Assembly (NCBI GenBank): GCA_032881465.1
Contig: CP126168.1
Coordinates: forward strand, 310,001-374,000
Direction: 5' to 3'
Source: Parvibaculaceae bacterium PLY_AMNH_Bact1
Lineage (GTDB): Bacteria > Pseudomonadota > Alphaproteobacteria > Parvibaculales > Parvibaculaceae
DNA: 64,000 nt
Below the pieces are notes generated by a model that saw nothing but the letters and a program-made list of their open reading frames with translations, did not search any database and was not told the origin of the DNA. Positions 1 to 8,772 of this stretch are shown here, piece after piece (the first letter of the stretch is position 1; every line of letters begins with the position of its first letter). Both the position numbers and the translations under genes were made by a program.

Positions 1-1242
1 CCTTATTTGGCAGAAGATCCAAATTTCGATGTGGAGTTTCATGTCCGTCACCTGTCATTGCCGAAACCAGGCGATTGGCGTCAGCTTTGTATCCTCGCAT
101 CGCGTCTTTATTCTCGCCCGCTGGACATGAACCGCCCGCTTTGGGAAGTGAATGTTATTGAAGGATTGGACAAGGTCGAGGGACTGCCAAAGGGAAGTTT
201 CGCGGTTCTGGTAAAGCTTCATCACATGGTGGTCGACGGGATGGGGACCGTCTCGCTTTTGCAGGCGCTCCACTCAGAGAGCCAGACTGCAACGCGGCCG
301 CGTGCACCCGTAAAAGAAGCTTCCAGCGCCAAGCCATTGCCAAGTGATATGGCGATGATCACAAAATCGCTGCCGTCGCTGGCCAGGCAGCCACTGACGA
401 CAGCACAGTCGGCGCTCTCGCTGGTGAAGGGCGAATTAAAAGCCCGGCGGCTCAAGTCCGAAAACAACGTAGCAAGCGCGCCGTCGGCGCCCATGACGAG
501 GTTTAACAAAGAAGTCTCGCCTTACCGCGTCTTTGAAGCGGTGGACTTCAAATTGGATGATTTCAGGCACATCAAAAAACTCGTGGAACGGGCCTCAGTA
601 AATGATGTGGCCATTGCTGTTTGCGGGGGTGCAATGCGCCGCTATCTCGCCGCAACAAACGAGCTGCCAGAAGAGTCACTGGTCGCGATGTGTCCAATTT
701 CTGTGCGGACGGCACCAGCAGGCATGGAAGCTGGCAACCAGATCACGGATATGACCGTTGCCATGGGGACAGACATTGCCGATCCCCTGCAACGGCTTCA
801 GGCGGTGAAAATGCGTACCGATGATGCCAAGCAGTTGGCTCAGACCCGTGGCTCCGAAATGCTGGAAAGTGTGATGGGACTTGTCAGCCCCGCTACGGCA
901 TCTTGGTTCTTCCGGTCAGCAGAAGGTATGAAGTGGATTTCCCGCATCAAGCCGGTCTGCAATACGTTTGTCTCGAACGTGCCCGGCATTCCCCATGACA
1001 TGTATTTCTCCGGCGCGAAGCTTGTCAGGTCTTATGGCCTGGCACCGCTGGGCGACGGCATGGGGATTTTCCACGCAATCACAGGATACCAAGATCAATT
1101 GTCGGTCTGTGTCACGGCCGACAGAGAAATGCTGCCTGATCCGTCCTTCTATGCGGAGTGCGTGCAGGCATCGTTTGACGAGTACAAAGCACTGGTTGAA
1201 GACGACGATGGGGAAGATCAAACAGTCGTCTATCTTGAATAG
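1..1242 (+). CDS. Wax ester synthase / diacylglycerol acyltransferase (WS/DGAT), 5' partial
   Basis: Bifunctional acyl-CoA acyltransferase that esterifies diacylglycerol or fatty alcohols to make storage triacylglycerol or wax ester at the inner membrane. The frame is open to base 1, so the start lies outside the window; about 60-70 residues are missing if the protein has the family's usual 450-480 aa. The catalytic HHxxxDG motif appears as HHMVVDG at bases 220-240. The C-terminal half has the family's conserved NVPG-type segment (SNVPGIPHDMYFSGAK) and a GDGMGIFH-like stretch. It is followed 39 bp later by a PlsB-like acyltransferase and then a PlsC fusion, which makes a triacylglycerol pathway role likely. 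Substrate preference (alcohol or diacylglycerol) cannot be read from the sequence. Confidence 0.9.
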   Translation, partial: PYLAEDPNFDVEFHVRHLSLPKPGDWRQLCILASRLYSRPLDMNRPLWEVNVIEGLDKVEGLPKGSFAVLVKLHHMVVDGMGTVSLLQALHSESQTATRPRAPVKEASSAKPLPSDMAMITKSLPSLARQPLTTAQSALSLVKGELKARRLKSENNVASAPSAPMTRFNKEVSPYRVFEAVDFKLDDFRHIKKLVERASVNDVAIAVCGGAMRRYLAATNELPEESLVAMCPISVRTAPAGMEAGNQITDMTVAMGTDIADPLQRLQAVKMRTDDAKQLAQTRGSEMLESVMGLVSPATASWFFRSAEGMKWISRIKPVCNTFVSNVPGIPHDMYFSGAKLVRSYGLAPLGDGMGIFHAITGYQDQLSVCVTADREMLPDPSFYAECVQASFDEYKALVEDDDGEDQTVVYLE

Positions 1243-1281
1243 GGAGAGAGGTTTCCTGAAAGGAGACCTGGAGGAGAAAGC

Positions 1282-3621
1282 GTGTCGGAAAACGTAGTAG
1301 TGCAGATGCCGGAAAGGGAAACGGAAACCGTATTCCTTGTGGAGGCCGGCAGCTCGTTTGAGCTTAATTGCATTCGTAAGTGGATCGAAGAGCATCCGCG
1401 CCATTCAGAGAGTGACGCGAAGCTCGTCGTGATTGGCGATGCGCGCGATGGTGGACACAAAGAACTGAAGACGCTGATGGATGGCGGGGACATTTCAGGC
1501 GACCCCTGGTTGCAGCCACTTCGGGTCATCTGGAAGCCCAGCGAAGATGTGCGCCACGGCAAGTCATTTGTGAATACGTGGTTGGCGACTGTTTTTGAAA
1601 AGCCTGGCCGCATCAGACAAAAGCTGATGGGCGGTTCCGCGCCAGACCGATTGCGGGTGGCGGAAGGACAAGGCGCTTTCTTAAGTACAGTTCGTGAACG
1701 CTTTGACGAGACCTGGGGGTCAGAGGGTGTCCGCACCACTCGCTTGCCAGAGTTCGTTGTACGTCAGGCTGTGATTGCTCTTGACCGCGCGGAACGAAGT
1801 ATTCGTGGGGCACGCTACAAAGTTGCGCGGCTTCTGATGGGAGATGTTGTCTCCAGCCCGTCCTTCCAGCGGGATCTGGGTGCACTTGCAGGAACATTGG
1901 GCCGGTCTTTGTCAGAAGTCGAGACAGAGACAAAAACCTATCTGGACGAAATGAGCGCGCGCCAGACGCCGGTTTCTCTCGACATTGCCATGGGGCTCTA
2001 TCGCCGGGCCTGCCGTAGTCATCACGACGGCAACATAGATTATGATTCAGAGGAGCTGGAGCAGCTCCGTCAATGGATGGAGGAGGGGCCAGTCGTTCTG
2101 CTGGTCACTCATAAGTCCATGCTGGACACGATGGCTGTTTCAACCGTGCTCTTTGAGCACAACATCCCTGTACCGCTGACATTTGGGGGCATCAATCTCA
2201 ATACGTTTGGCATTGGCCGCTTGGCCGCCAATTCAGGCGTCATATTCCTTCGTCGTGCGTTTCAGGACAATGACATCTACAAAGCGACGTTCCGTCGGTA
2301 TGTGGATTATCTGGTTGAAAAGCGTTTCTCGCTTATGTGGGCGCTGGAAGGCACGCGCTCACGGACCGGCAAATTATTGCCGCCCCGCTATGGCCTGATG
2401 AACTATGTGGTTGAGAGCATTGTCCGAACCAAGACCCACGGGCTTCGGTTCGTGCCCGTTTCTGTGACCTATGACCAGATCACCGAAGTCGACGATTATG
2501 TCATCGAACAAAAGGGGCAGGACAAGAAACCCGAAGGCGCCAGCTGGTTCCTGAAATTCATCACTGGCAAAGGCTCTGATCACAAAATCTACGTCCGCTT
2601 CGGAGAGCCGGTTACCGCGCTGGATGTCTTGCCGGCCGAAAGCCTCAACGAGAACCTGCAGGATACGGACAAGAAGAAACTCGTCGAGCAGATTGCCATT
2701 CGCTCCGCCGTGCGTCTGAACGATGCGTCGCCGATCAACCTGACCTCCTTGCTGACCTTAATCCTGTTGGCGAACGGACCACGGGCCAGAACACTGGAGG
2801 GTTTGACCCGAACGGTCTGTTCCTGGATGGACCTGGTGGACAGTCGGAACGTTCCGGTTGTGGGTGGAAATGACAAGCTCCGCACGCCAAGCCAGATTGA
2901 AGCGACTCTGACCGCATTGGAAGAAAATGGAGTCGTGACCCGTCATGACTCAGGGCTCGGTGCCGTGTTCCACATTGCGGCTGGTCAATATCACAAGGCG
3001 GCTTACTACCGAAACACAGCGATCCATTTCTTTGTCACCGACGCCATTATTGAACTGGCACTGCTCCATGCGGCAGAACAGAAAGACACGGAGATGGCGT
3101 TCTGGCGTGAAGCCCTGGCGCTTCGCGACCTCTTGAAGTTTGAGTTCTATTTTGCCACCCGCGAAGACTTCCTGAAGGAAGTGCGCGAAAAAATGGCGGA
3201 ACGGGACACCGATTGGCAGGCCCGCCTCCAGGAAGGTGAGGCGTCAGCCCGGACCCTCCTGGAAGCCCGTGAGCCGGTTGTCTCACAAGGTGTGCTTCGG
3301 TCCTTCATTGATGCCTACCAGGTGTTGGCCGATGCGCTGGTGCAGCGCGGTGGGCAACCCATTGAAAATAAAAAGGAATTCTTGCAGATCTGCATGACAT
3401 ACGGGGCCCAGGCCCATTTGCTGCAGCGGGTATTTTCTGAGGAGTCTCTTTCAAAGACCCTTTACGAAACTGCATATAAACTGGCGGATCATAGAGGTCT
3501 CATGGCCGAGAGCGGTGAAACCCTGACGAGTGACCGGAAGATTTTTGCTGATCAGGTGCGTTCTGTCAGCCGCCGCCTGGAGATTTTGTTGGGGCTGTCC
3601 ATCAGCCGCCAGACGGATTAG
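1282..3621 (+). CDS. plsB: Glycerol-3-phosphate 1-O-acyltransferase, PlsB-like
   Basis: Acylates sn-glycerol-3-phosphate to lysophosphatidate, the first step of glycerolipid synthesis, at the membrane. At 779 aa it is close to the usual PlsB length of about 800. The acyltransferase core shows the HX4D motif (H277, D282), GVIFLRR at 319-325 and EGTRSRTGK at 356-364. The N-terminal 250 residues and C-terminal 350 residues are PlsB-type flanks without recognisable motifs. The GTG start at 1282 is chosen because a GGAGGAG ribosome site lies just upstream. It is the middle gene of a co-directional set with WS/DGAT before it and HAD-PlsC after it, so it may feed triacylglycerol as well as phospholipid. 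Confidence 0.9.
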   Translation: MSENVVVQMPERETETVFLVEAGSSFELNCIRKWIEEHPRHSESDAKLVVIGDARDGGHKELKTLMDGGDISGDPWLQPLRVIWKPSEDVRHGKSFVNTWLATVFEKPGRIRQKLMGGSAPDRLRVAEGQGAFLSTVRERFDETWGSEGVRTTRLPEFVVRQAVIALDRAERSIRGARYKVARLLMGDVVSSPSFQRDLGALAGTLGRSLSEVETETKTYLDEMSARQTPVSLDIAMGLYRRACRSHHDGNIDYDSEELEQLRQWMEEGPVVLLVTHKSMLDTMAVSTVLFEHNIPVPLTFGGINLNTFGIGRLAANSGVIFLRRAFQDNDIYKATFRRYVDYLVEKRFSLMWALEGTRSRTGKLLPPRYGLMNYVVESIVRTKTHGLRFVPVSVTYDQITEVDDYVIEQKGQDKKPEGASWFLKFITGKGSDHKIYVRFGEPVTALDVLPAESLNENLQDTDKKKLVEQIAIRSAVRLNDASPINLTSLLTLILLANGPRARTLEGLTRTVCSWMDLVDSRNVPVVGGNDKLRTPSQIEATLTALEENGVVTRHDSGLGAVFHIAAGQYHKAAYYRNTAIHFFVTDAIIELALLHAAEQKDTEMAFWREALALRDLLKFEFYFATREDFLKEVREKMAERDTDWQARLQEGEASARTLLEAREPVVSQGVLRSFIDAYQVLADALVQRGGQPIENKKEFLQICMTYGAQAHLLQRVFSEESLSKTLYETAYKLADHRGLMAESGETLTSDRKIFADQVRSVSRRLEILLGLSISRQTD

Positions 3622-3686
3622 GCGCCAAACAGACCCGATGGGCCAGATAGGCCAAACAAGTTGCGACCGACCAAAGGACCGAGCGA

Positions 3687-5213
3687 ATGCCAAGCTATCG
3701 TTTTCTGATCGATGAAGTGGAAAAGGGACCATCCGGTTCGCATATTGCCGCTTTTTTCGACATGGACCGGACGTTGATTTATGGCTTTTCCGCACAGGAT
3801 CTGATGATAGAGCAGGTGACCAGTGGGGAGCTCTCTATTGGTGAGGTTGTTAATCAGGCCTCTCACGGAATTCAGTTTGCCCGCGGCAAGATCGATTTTG
3901 CGGAAATGGTGAATAGCACCGCGAAACACCTGCGCGGCCAGGTTGATAGCCGAAATTATGAATTTGGTCGGCGCGTCTTCGAGAAGCGTGTTGCTTCTCG
4001 TATTTACCCAGAATCCAGACTTCTGATTGATGCACATCTCAAAAAGGGCCATGTGGTCGTAATTGTATCCGCAGCAACGCCCTATCAGGTGGAACCCGTC
4101 GCAAATGATCTGGGCGTTCACAGCTTTCTCTGCACCCATCTGGAAGTAAAAAACGGTATCTGCACCGGCAAGGTGGTTGAGCCTGCCTGCTATGGCGAAG
4201 GGAAATCCATCGCCGTCCGCAACTTCATTGCCGATCGCAATGTCGACCTCGCGGAAAGCTATTTCTACAGTGATGGGGATGAAGATCTTCCGCTCCTGGA
4301 AATTGTCGGCAACCCGCGTCCACTCAACCCGAACAAGAAGCTGACCTCTGTCGCTAAGTCTCGTGACTGGCATATCACGCGCTTTGAGGGCCGTGGACGG
4401 ACGACCGCGAAAGACGTTGCGCGGACAGGGCTTGCTTATCTAAGTGCCGCCCCGGCCGCAGCGGCTGCCTTGTCGGCCTATTCCATCAATGGCTCGGCGC
4501 GTCAGGCGCGGAATATCTTCCAGGGTCTCTGGGGAGAGCTGTCATCGGCCTCCATCGGTCTGGAACTCGACGTAAAAGGGCGGGAGCATTTATGGTCTCA
4601 TCGCCCAGCAGTCTTTATGGCTAACCATCAAAGCGCGGTGGATGCCATCGCCGTCCTGAAACTCGTGCAAAGTGACTTTACAGCGATCGCGAAAAAGGAA
4701 GTGCAGTCGCAGCCCGTCATCGGTCAGATGTCCGAAGCCATGGGAACCATCTTCGTGGACCGGTCCGACAATAAAGCGGCCCGTGAGGCGCTGCAGCCAG
4801 CGGTGACAGCGCTGAAGAGCGGCACATCGATTATCATTTTCCCTGAAGGTACGCGCAGTCCCACAAACAAACTATCCAAGTTTAAAAAGGGCGGTTTCCA
4901 TCTGGCTATGCAGGCAGGCGTACCGATCGTGCCGATCGTGCTGCACAATACAACGGACGCAATGCCGAAGAGTGCATTCATTGCCCGGCCAGCGACCGTC
5001 CATGTCACGGTGCTGCCACCTGTTGAGACGGCGGATTGGCAGATCGAAGACCTGAATGAAAATATCGATATGGTGCGCAAAATGTTCCTGAAAGAGCTTG
5101 ATCAGGACGCTGTTGATACGTCTAAGGATGTGATCTGTTTGGCTCAGTCTGGCAACAAGCCGACGCCGCCGGTCGAAGATCATGGAAGCAAGCCTAAAAA
5201 AAGTAAGGGCTAA
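3687..5213 (+). CDS. plsC: HAD-IB phosphatase fused to 1-acylglycerol-3-phosphate acyltransferase (PlsC)
   Basis: Two-domain protein of 508 aa. The N-terminal half is a SerB-like HAD-IB hydrolase with DMDRT (D25, D27, T29) and a C-terminal motif SDGDEDLPLL near 195-204. The second half is an AGPAT domain with NHQSAVD (313-319) and FPEGTRS (385-391), which acylates lysophosphatidate to phosphatidate. A hydrophobic Ala-rich stretch near 250-270 joins them. The same fusion is known as PlsC/Rv2483c in mycobacteria, next to WS/DGAT and PlsB2. The HAD part could dephosphorylate phosphatidate to give diacylglycerol for the WS/DGAT, but its substrate is not shown by the sequence. Confidence 0.88.
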   Translation: MPSYRFLIDEVEKGPSGSHIAAFFDMDRTLIYGFSAQDLMIEQVTSGELSIGEVVNQASHGIQFARGKIDFAEMVNSTAKHLRGQVDSRNYEFGRRVFEKRVASRIYPESRLLIDAHLKKGHVVVIVSAATPYQVEPVANDLGVHSFLCTHLEVKNGICTGKVVEPACYGEGKSIAVRNFIADRNVDLAESYFYSDGDEDLPLLEIVGNPRPLNPNKKLTSVAKSRDWHITRFEGRGRTTAKDVARTGLAYLSAAPAAAAALSAYSINGSARQARNIFQGLWGELSSASIGLELDVKGREHLWSHRPAVFMANHQSAVDAIAVLKLVQSDFTAIAKKEVQSQPVIGQMSEAMGTIFVDRSDNKAAREALQPAVTALKSGTSIIIFPEGTRSPTNKLSKFKKGGFHLAMQAGVPIVPIVLHNTTDAMPKSAFIARPATVHVTVLPPVETADWQIEDLNENIDMVRKMFLKELDQDAVDTSKDVICLAQSGNKPTPPVEDHGSKPKKSKG

Positions 5214-5243
5214 AGGGTTTCTCTAGACCGTCGATTTATCCCC

Positions 5244-5334
5244 GGGCTGCCGGGCGAATAGCAAGGCGCCCTGTGCGTCTCATTTATCAAAAGTTCCTAC
5301 TTTTCCTCGGCTTGTTTCTCGGGCGCCGCAGCCC
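5244..5334 (+). promoter_or_regulatory. Structured nhaA leader, candidate lithium/sodium (nhaA-I-like) riboswitch
   Basis: The 158-bp gap before nhaA holds a compact three-helix RNA. The outer stem GGGCTGC (5244-5250) pairs with GCAGCCC (5328-5334). Inside it are GGGCG (5252-5256) with CGCCC (5267-5271), and AAAAGT (5289-5294) with ACTTTT (5299-5304). The outer helix ends about 39 nt before the GTG start. The nhaA-I and nhaA-II motif RNAs lie in front of nhaA in Proteobacteria and are reported to sense Li+/Na+. Assigning this leader to that class rests on position and shape; I could not compare it with a covariance model. Confidence 0.55.
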
Positions 5335-5372
5335 ATTTCTATAAGAAGAAGCAAGAAAAAGAGGGCACCTTT

Positions 5373-6572
5373 GTGGGCGACGCAGTACTTTCCAAAATCC
5401 AGGAATTTCTGAAACTAGAAGCCGCAGGTGGCATCGTTTTAATGGCCGCGGCCGTCCTGGCTCTTGTCATCGCGAACTCTGTTTTCGCCGGATATTACGA
5501 CGCCTTTCTGGCAACGCCGGTCGCTGTGGAGTTTGGTGCGCTCAAGATCGCAAAGCCTCTTCTCCTTTGGGTGAATGACGGCCTGATGGCGATCTTTTTC
5601 CTGCTGGTTGGCCTCGAGATTAAGCGGGAATTCCTGCAGGGCGAGCTCTCATCCCGCGATCAGGCGGCGCTTCCCTTTTTCGCGGCTGTTGGCGGCATGG
5701 CGCTGCCTGCTCTGGCTTATGTTTTCATTGCCTGGGGGGATCCGGTTCATGTGCGCGGCTGGGCGATCCCAGCAGCAACAGATATTGCTTTTGCGCTCGG
5801 CATTCTTTCGCTCATTGGTGCCCGCGCGCCGCTCTCGCTCAAGGTACTTCTGACAGCGATTGCGATCATTGACGATTTAGGCGCCATCGTCATTATCGCG
5901 CTGTTCTACACAGAAAATCTCTCGGTCATGTCCTTGGGCCTGGCTGCCCTCGGACTGTTTGGCCTAGCGGCCCTCAACTTTGCAAATGTAAGGCGGTTGG
6001 CGCCCTACATCATCGTTGGTGTTTTCCTCTGGGTCTGTGTTCTGAAATCCGGCGTCCATGCCACCCTTGCGGGCGTTGCCATCGCGATGGCATTGCCGCT
6101 CAGGGGCGACACGACGCGCGACGAGCATGGTGAACCGCCTCTGCTTAGGTTGGAACACTCTCTGCTTCCCTGGGTGGCTTTTGGCATCATGCCCCTCTTT
6201 GGCTTTGCGAATGCCGGTGTCTCCTTCGCTGGCATGGGACTGGACAGCTTCGCCCATCCGGTCACCGCAGGCATCATCGCCGGGCTCGTAATCGGAAAAA
6301 TGGCAGGCGTCTTTGGCTTTGCCTGGTTGGTCATCAAGTCCGGCATTGCGAAAATGCCCATAGGTGCCAACTGGATGCAGATCTACGGCATTGCCTGTCT
6401 GTGCGGTGTGGGCTTCACCATGAGCTTGTTCATCGGCACGCTGGCCTTTGAAGACCCAGCCTACGCGGCGACGGTGCGTCTGGGCGTTTTGACCGGGTCG
6501 CTCATCTCAGGTGTCATCGGGTATGTCTGCCTGCGCTTCCTGTCCGGTGCGCCGGCCGCGGTCACTCGGTGA
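5373..6572 (+). CDS. nhaA: Na+/H+ antiporter NhaA
   Basis: Inner-membrane antiporter that exports Na+ (or Li+) in exchange for protons and controls pH and sodium load. Length is 399 aa, normal for the family, with about 11-12 hydrophobic segments. Family motifs include the [17 protein letters not shown] region (residues 76-92), ATDIAFALG (135-143) and the ion-binding aspartate pair in IIDDLGA (D167, D168). The GTG start at 5373 follows a GAGGG site. The 158-bp leader upstream is strongly structured. The gene is convergent with sbtB, and a short inverted repeat (6597-6616) overlaps the sbtB stop. Confidence 0.96.
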   Translation: MGDAVLSKIQEFLKLEAAGGIVLMAAAVLALVIANSVFAGYYDAFLATPVAVEFGALKIAKPLLLWVNDGLMAIFFLLVGLEIKREFLQGELSSRDQAALPFFAAVGGMALPALAYVFIAWGDPVHVRGWAIPAATDIAFALGILSLIGARAPLSLKVLLTAIAIIDDLGAIVIIALFYTENLSVMSLGLAALGLFGLAALNFANVRRLAPYIIVGVFLWVCVLKSGVHATLAGVAIAMALPLRGDTTRDEHGEPPLLRLEHSLLPWVAFGIMPLFGFANAGVSFAGMGLDSFAHPVTAGIIAGLVIGKMAGVFGFAWLVIKSGIAKMPIGANWMQIYGIACLCGVGFTMSLFIGTLAFEDPAYAATVRLGVLTGSLISGVIGYVCLRFLSGAPAAVTR

Positions 6573-6605
6573 CCTTTGACAATGATCTCAAACGATAAGC
6601 ACTTC

Positions 6606-6914
6606 TTAGAAGTGTTCGTCCCGGAGCACTTCCACGTCTGATGCGTAAAGAACGCCAATGGCATCGCCAATGGCTTCGTTGATCGCTGTCATGACGGCCC
6701 CAGCGATGGATGCGTCGACCACGCAGATCACCATGACATTCTCAAAGGCGCCGCTCAGCCCGCTGCCGCGCCGGTCGCCATGGGTGCCACTCCCCTGAAG
6801 GTTGGGGAGGACGGTATAGCCCTTGGCGCCTGCATTCTTGGCTGCTTCCACCACACGGGGCGCGTAGATCGCTTCGACGACCACTTCAATTTTCTTTTTG
6901 GTGAACATCTGCAT
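6606..6914 (-). CDS. sbtB: PII-like regulator of SbtA (SbtB-type)
   Basis: Small 102-aa ferredoxin-like-fold PII homologue. In cyanobacteria SbtB binds adenine nucleotides and gates the sodium/bicarbonate transporter SbtA. The sequence starts with a beta-strand EVVVEAIYA and has a basic loop with THGDRRGSG where the T-loop is expected. The C-terminal CGPxGC redox extension of many cyanobacterial SbtB proteins is absent. It starts 12 bp after the sbtA stop, so the two form an operon. The ATG at 6914 follows a GGGAG ribosome site. The PII-like family and linkage to SbtA are clear; nucleotide specificity is not. Confidence 0.85.
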   Translation of the reverse strand: MQMFTKKKIEVVVEAIYAPRVVEAAKNAGAKGYTVLPNLQGSGTHGDRRGSGLSGAFENVMVICVVDASIAGAVMTAINEAIGDAIGVLYASDVEVLRDEHF

Positions 6915-6926
6915 GATCGTCTCCCG

Positions 6927-7913
6927 TTAGCTGTAAAGGGTGGCTATTACCGCCGCGTAGAGCGGAATGCCGACCAGCACGTTGAAGGGAAAGGTAACCC
7001 CTAGCGAGAGGGGGATGAATATACCCGGATCGGCTTTGGGTAAGGCAAGTCTGATGGCGGCAGGCACCGCAATATAGGAGGCACTTGCTGCCAGGACGGC
7101 AAGCAATGTGGCGCCGCCTGCTGACAGACCAACTGCGTATCCGGTCGCCCCACCAAGCACGGCACCGATGATCGGCATATAAAGCCCGAATGCAATTGCG
7201 GAGGGGCTGAGCGAGGAGGCTGTGCGCAGGCGGTGTGCTGCCACAAGGCCCATATCCAGCAGGAAGAGACAGAGCACACCCTGGAAAGGGTCGACAAAGA
7301 AGGGCGCAACCGTCTCCAGCCCTTGTTCACCTGTCGCCCAGCCGATGACAAAGCCGCCGAGCAACAACATGATTGAGCCATTGAATAAAATTTCCCGCAG
7401 CATCTCGCCTTGAAAAAGTGGGGTTTTTGTTCCGCTTTCGGCGTCCTTTTTGCGGGCGAGCAGGAGACCAGACACGATTGCCGGAGTCTCCATCAAAGCC
7501 ACCATGGCAACAATGTAGGCCTCATAGGTAATGTCGAGGCTGGTGAGAAACTGCGTTGCTGTGACAAAGGTTACAATACTGACCGAGCCATAGTGGGCAG
7601 AGACGGCCGCGGCGTCGATGCGGGTGAATTTTGTGGTAACGCGCAGCAGGAAGAAGGCGATGTATGGGATCAGGAAACTGAGAAGGACTGCGGCGATCAA
7701 TCCGGGAAGGATCGACATGCCTGCGTCTGAAGACGCCAGGCTGGCGCCTCCTTTGAGACCAATGGCCAGCATGAGGTAGATCGAGAGACCTTTGGCGATT
7801 GCCTCGGGTATCTCCAGATCGCTTCGCAGGAACCCCGCGAGGCCGCCGAGCAGGAAAGCCATAATGGCTGGAGAGATCAGGTTGCTGGTCGCCACCGCGA
7901 GTACATCAGCCAT
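6927..7913 (-). CDS. sbtA: Sodium-dependent bicarbonate transporter SbtA family permease
   Basis: Integral membrane permease of 328 aa with about 10 hydrophobic helices. SbtA proteins import HCO3- with Na+. A family-typical segment, AAVSAHYGSVSIVTF, lies near residues 103-117. Its neighbour sbtB encodes the cognate PII-like partner, and nhaA on the other side could restore the sodium gradient. No carboxysome or Rubisco genes are in the window, so anaplerotic bicarbonate supply is a more likely role here than carbon concentration. The ATG at 7913 follows an AAGGG site. Confidence 0.88.
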   Translation of the reverse strand: MADVLAVATSNLISPAIMAFLLGGLAGFLRSDLEIPEAIAKGLSIYLMLAIGLKGGASLASSDAGMSILPGLIAAVLLSFLIPYIAFFLLRVTTKFTRIDAAAVSAHYGSVSIVTFVTATQFLTSLDITYEAYIVAMVALMETPAIVSGLLLARKKDAESGTKTPLFQGEMLREILFNGSIMLLLGGFVIGWATGEQGLETVAPFFVDPFQGVLCLFLLDMGLVAAHRLRTASSLSPSAIAFGLYMPIIGAVLGGATGYAVGLSAGGATLLAVLAASASYIAVPAAIRLALPKADPGIFIPLSLGVTFPFNVLVGIPLYAAVIATLYS

Positions 7914-8021
7914 TAACGCACATCCCTTCTTGCGTCGGCACCTCTAAGACGAGGTCATCTGTCAGAAAGTCATCGGCAAGATAGAGCAATTTGAACGCTG
8001 CACAATGCCAACCAATGAATG

Positions 8022-8053
8022 AAGGGCATTTCTGAGTGTACAGAAATGCCCTT
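8022..8053. other. Perfect 13-bp inverted repeat with 6-nt loop
   Basis: AAGGGCATTTCTG (8022-8034) is repeated exactly as its reverse complement at 8041-8053 around the loop agtgta. It lies about 60 bp past the chrR stop and about 110 bp before the sbtA start on the minus strand. It could end the rpoE-chrR transcript, although no clear U-run follows, or it could act on sbtA expression. Confidence 0.55.
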
Positions 8054-8109
8054 ATAGAAGGTGTCCCGAAAGTTTTTGTTGCGACGGGCTAAGCGCCCGC
8101 GACTTTTTT

Positions 8110-8772
8110 CTAAATTCCGATAAACGGTTGTGCGAGGCGTGCACCAAGGCTCTTAAATCTGAGTGGTGCATCTGTGATGGCGAGACAGATGCAATCTTCG
8201 CCAGGCCCGGCGACGGGCATGTGCTCAATATCATCATCTGCGGCTTCAACGTCACCGCGCAGGAACTCGCCCTGATGTGTCGTGAAGGAGCCTGTCAGAA
8301 CGAGGGTGAGTTCTTCCCCTCTATGTCCATGGGCTGGAACAGGCTGGCCTGCAGGTACTTTCAACAGACGGGCCTTGCCCTCACCATTCCGAATGGCGAT
8401 AGGGATATGATACGCGCCTTTGCCGAGCCGCTTCCAGTTCAACGCATGAAGGTCCCCTCCGACATAAGACTTAAGGGGTTCAGGTAAGACGGAGGGAATT
8501 TCAGCTGCCTGCTTCTTTGCGGCGACGGGTGCTTCTTCGGGCTCTGTAGATTCAAGTTTGTTCATCAGCTTGTCAAAGGCATCGTCGCTCAAATCGACAG
8601 GCGCCAGATCATCCAATAGCGCGCCGCCGAGCTCTTCCACATGCGCCGCCGCCTTCCGGCAGGCAGGGCAAAGGGCCAGGTGGGTTGCGACCAACAGGCT
8701 CCAGGCTTCCGGCAGGCTGCCAGAGGCGTAGGAGACAAGGATTTCGTCTGCAATGTGGTGGCGAATAGTCAT
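8110..8772 (-). CDS. chrR: Zinc-dependent anti-sigma factor ChrR (cupin type)
   Basis: Binds and inhibits the ECF sigma factor RpoE and releases it under singlet-oxygen stress. The 220-aa protein has the ZAS anti-sigma domain with zinc ligands H6, H31, C35 and C38, the same spacing as Rhodobacter ChrR. The C-terminal cupin has H148, H150, E154 and H184, which correspond to the second metal site. Its ATG overlaps the rpoE stop as ATGA, giving translational coupling. Both metal sites are intact, so the protein should be functional. Confidence 0.94.
   Translation of the reverse strand: MTIRHHIADEILVSYASGSLPEAWSLLVATHLALCPACRKAAAHVEELGGALLDDLAPVDLSDDAFDKLMNKLESTEPEEAPVAAKKQAAEIPSVLPEPLKSYVGGDLHALNWKRLGKGAYHIPIAIRNGEGKARLLKVPAGQPVPAHGHRGEELTLVLTGSFTTHQGEFLRGDVEAADDDIEHMPVAGPGEDCICLAITDAPLRFKSLGARLAQPFIGI

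Noticed and set aside
3618-4373. 251-codon open frame on the minus strand opposite the HAD-PlsC gene
   Set aside because: It lies fully inside a clear conserved gene, has no recognisable domain and is a codon-bias shadow.
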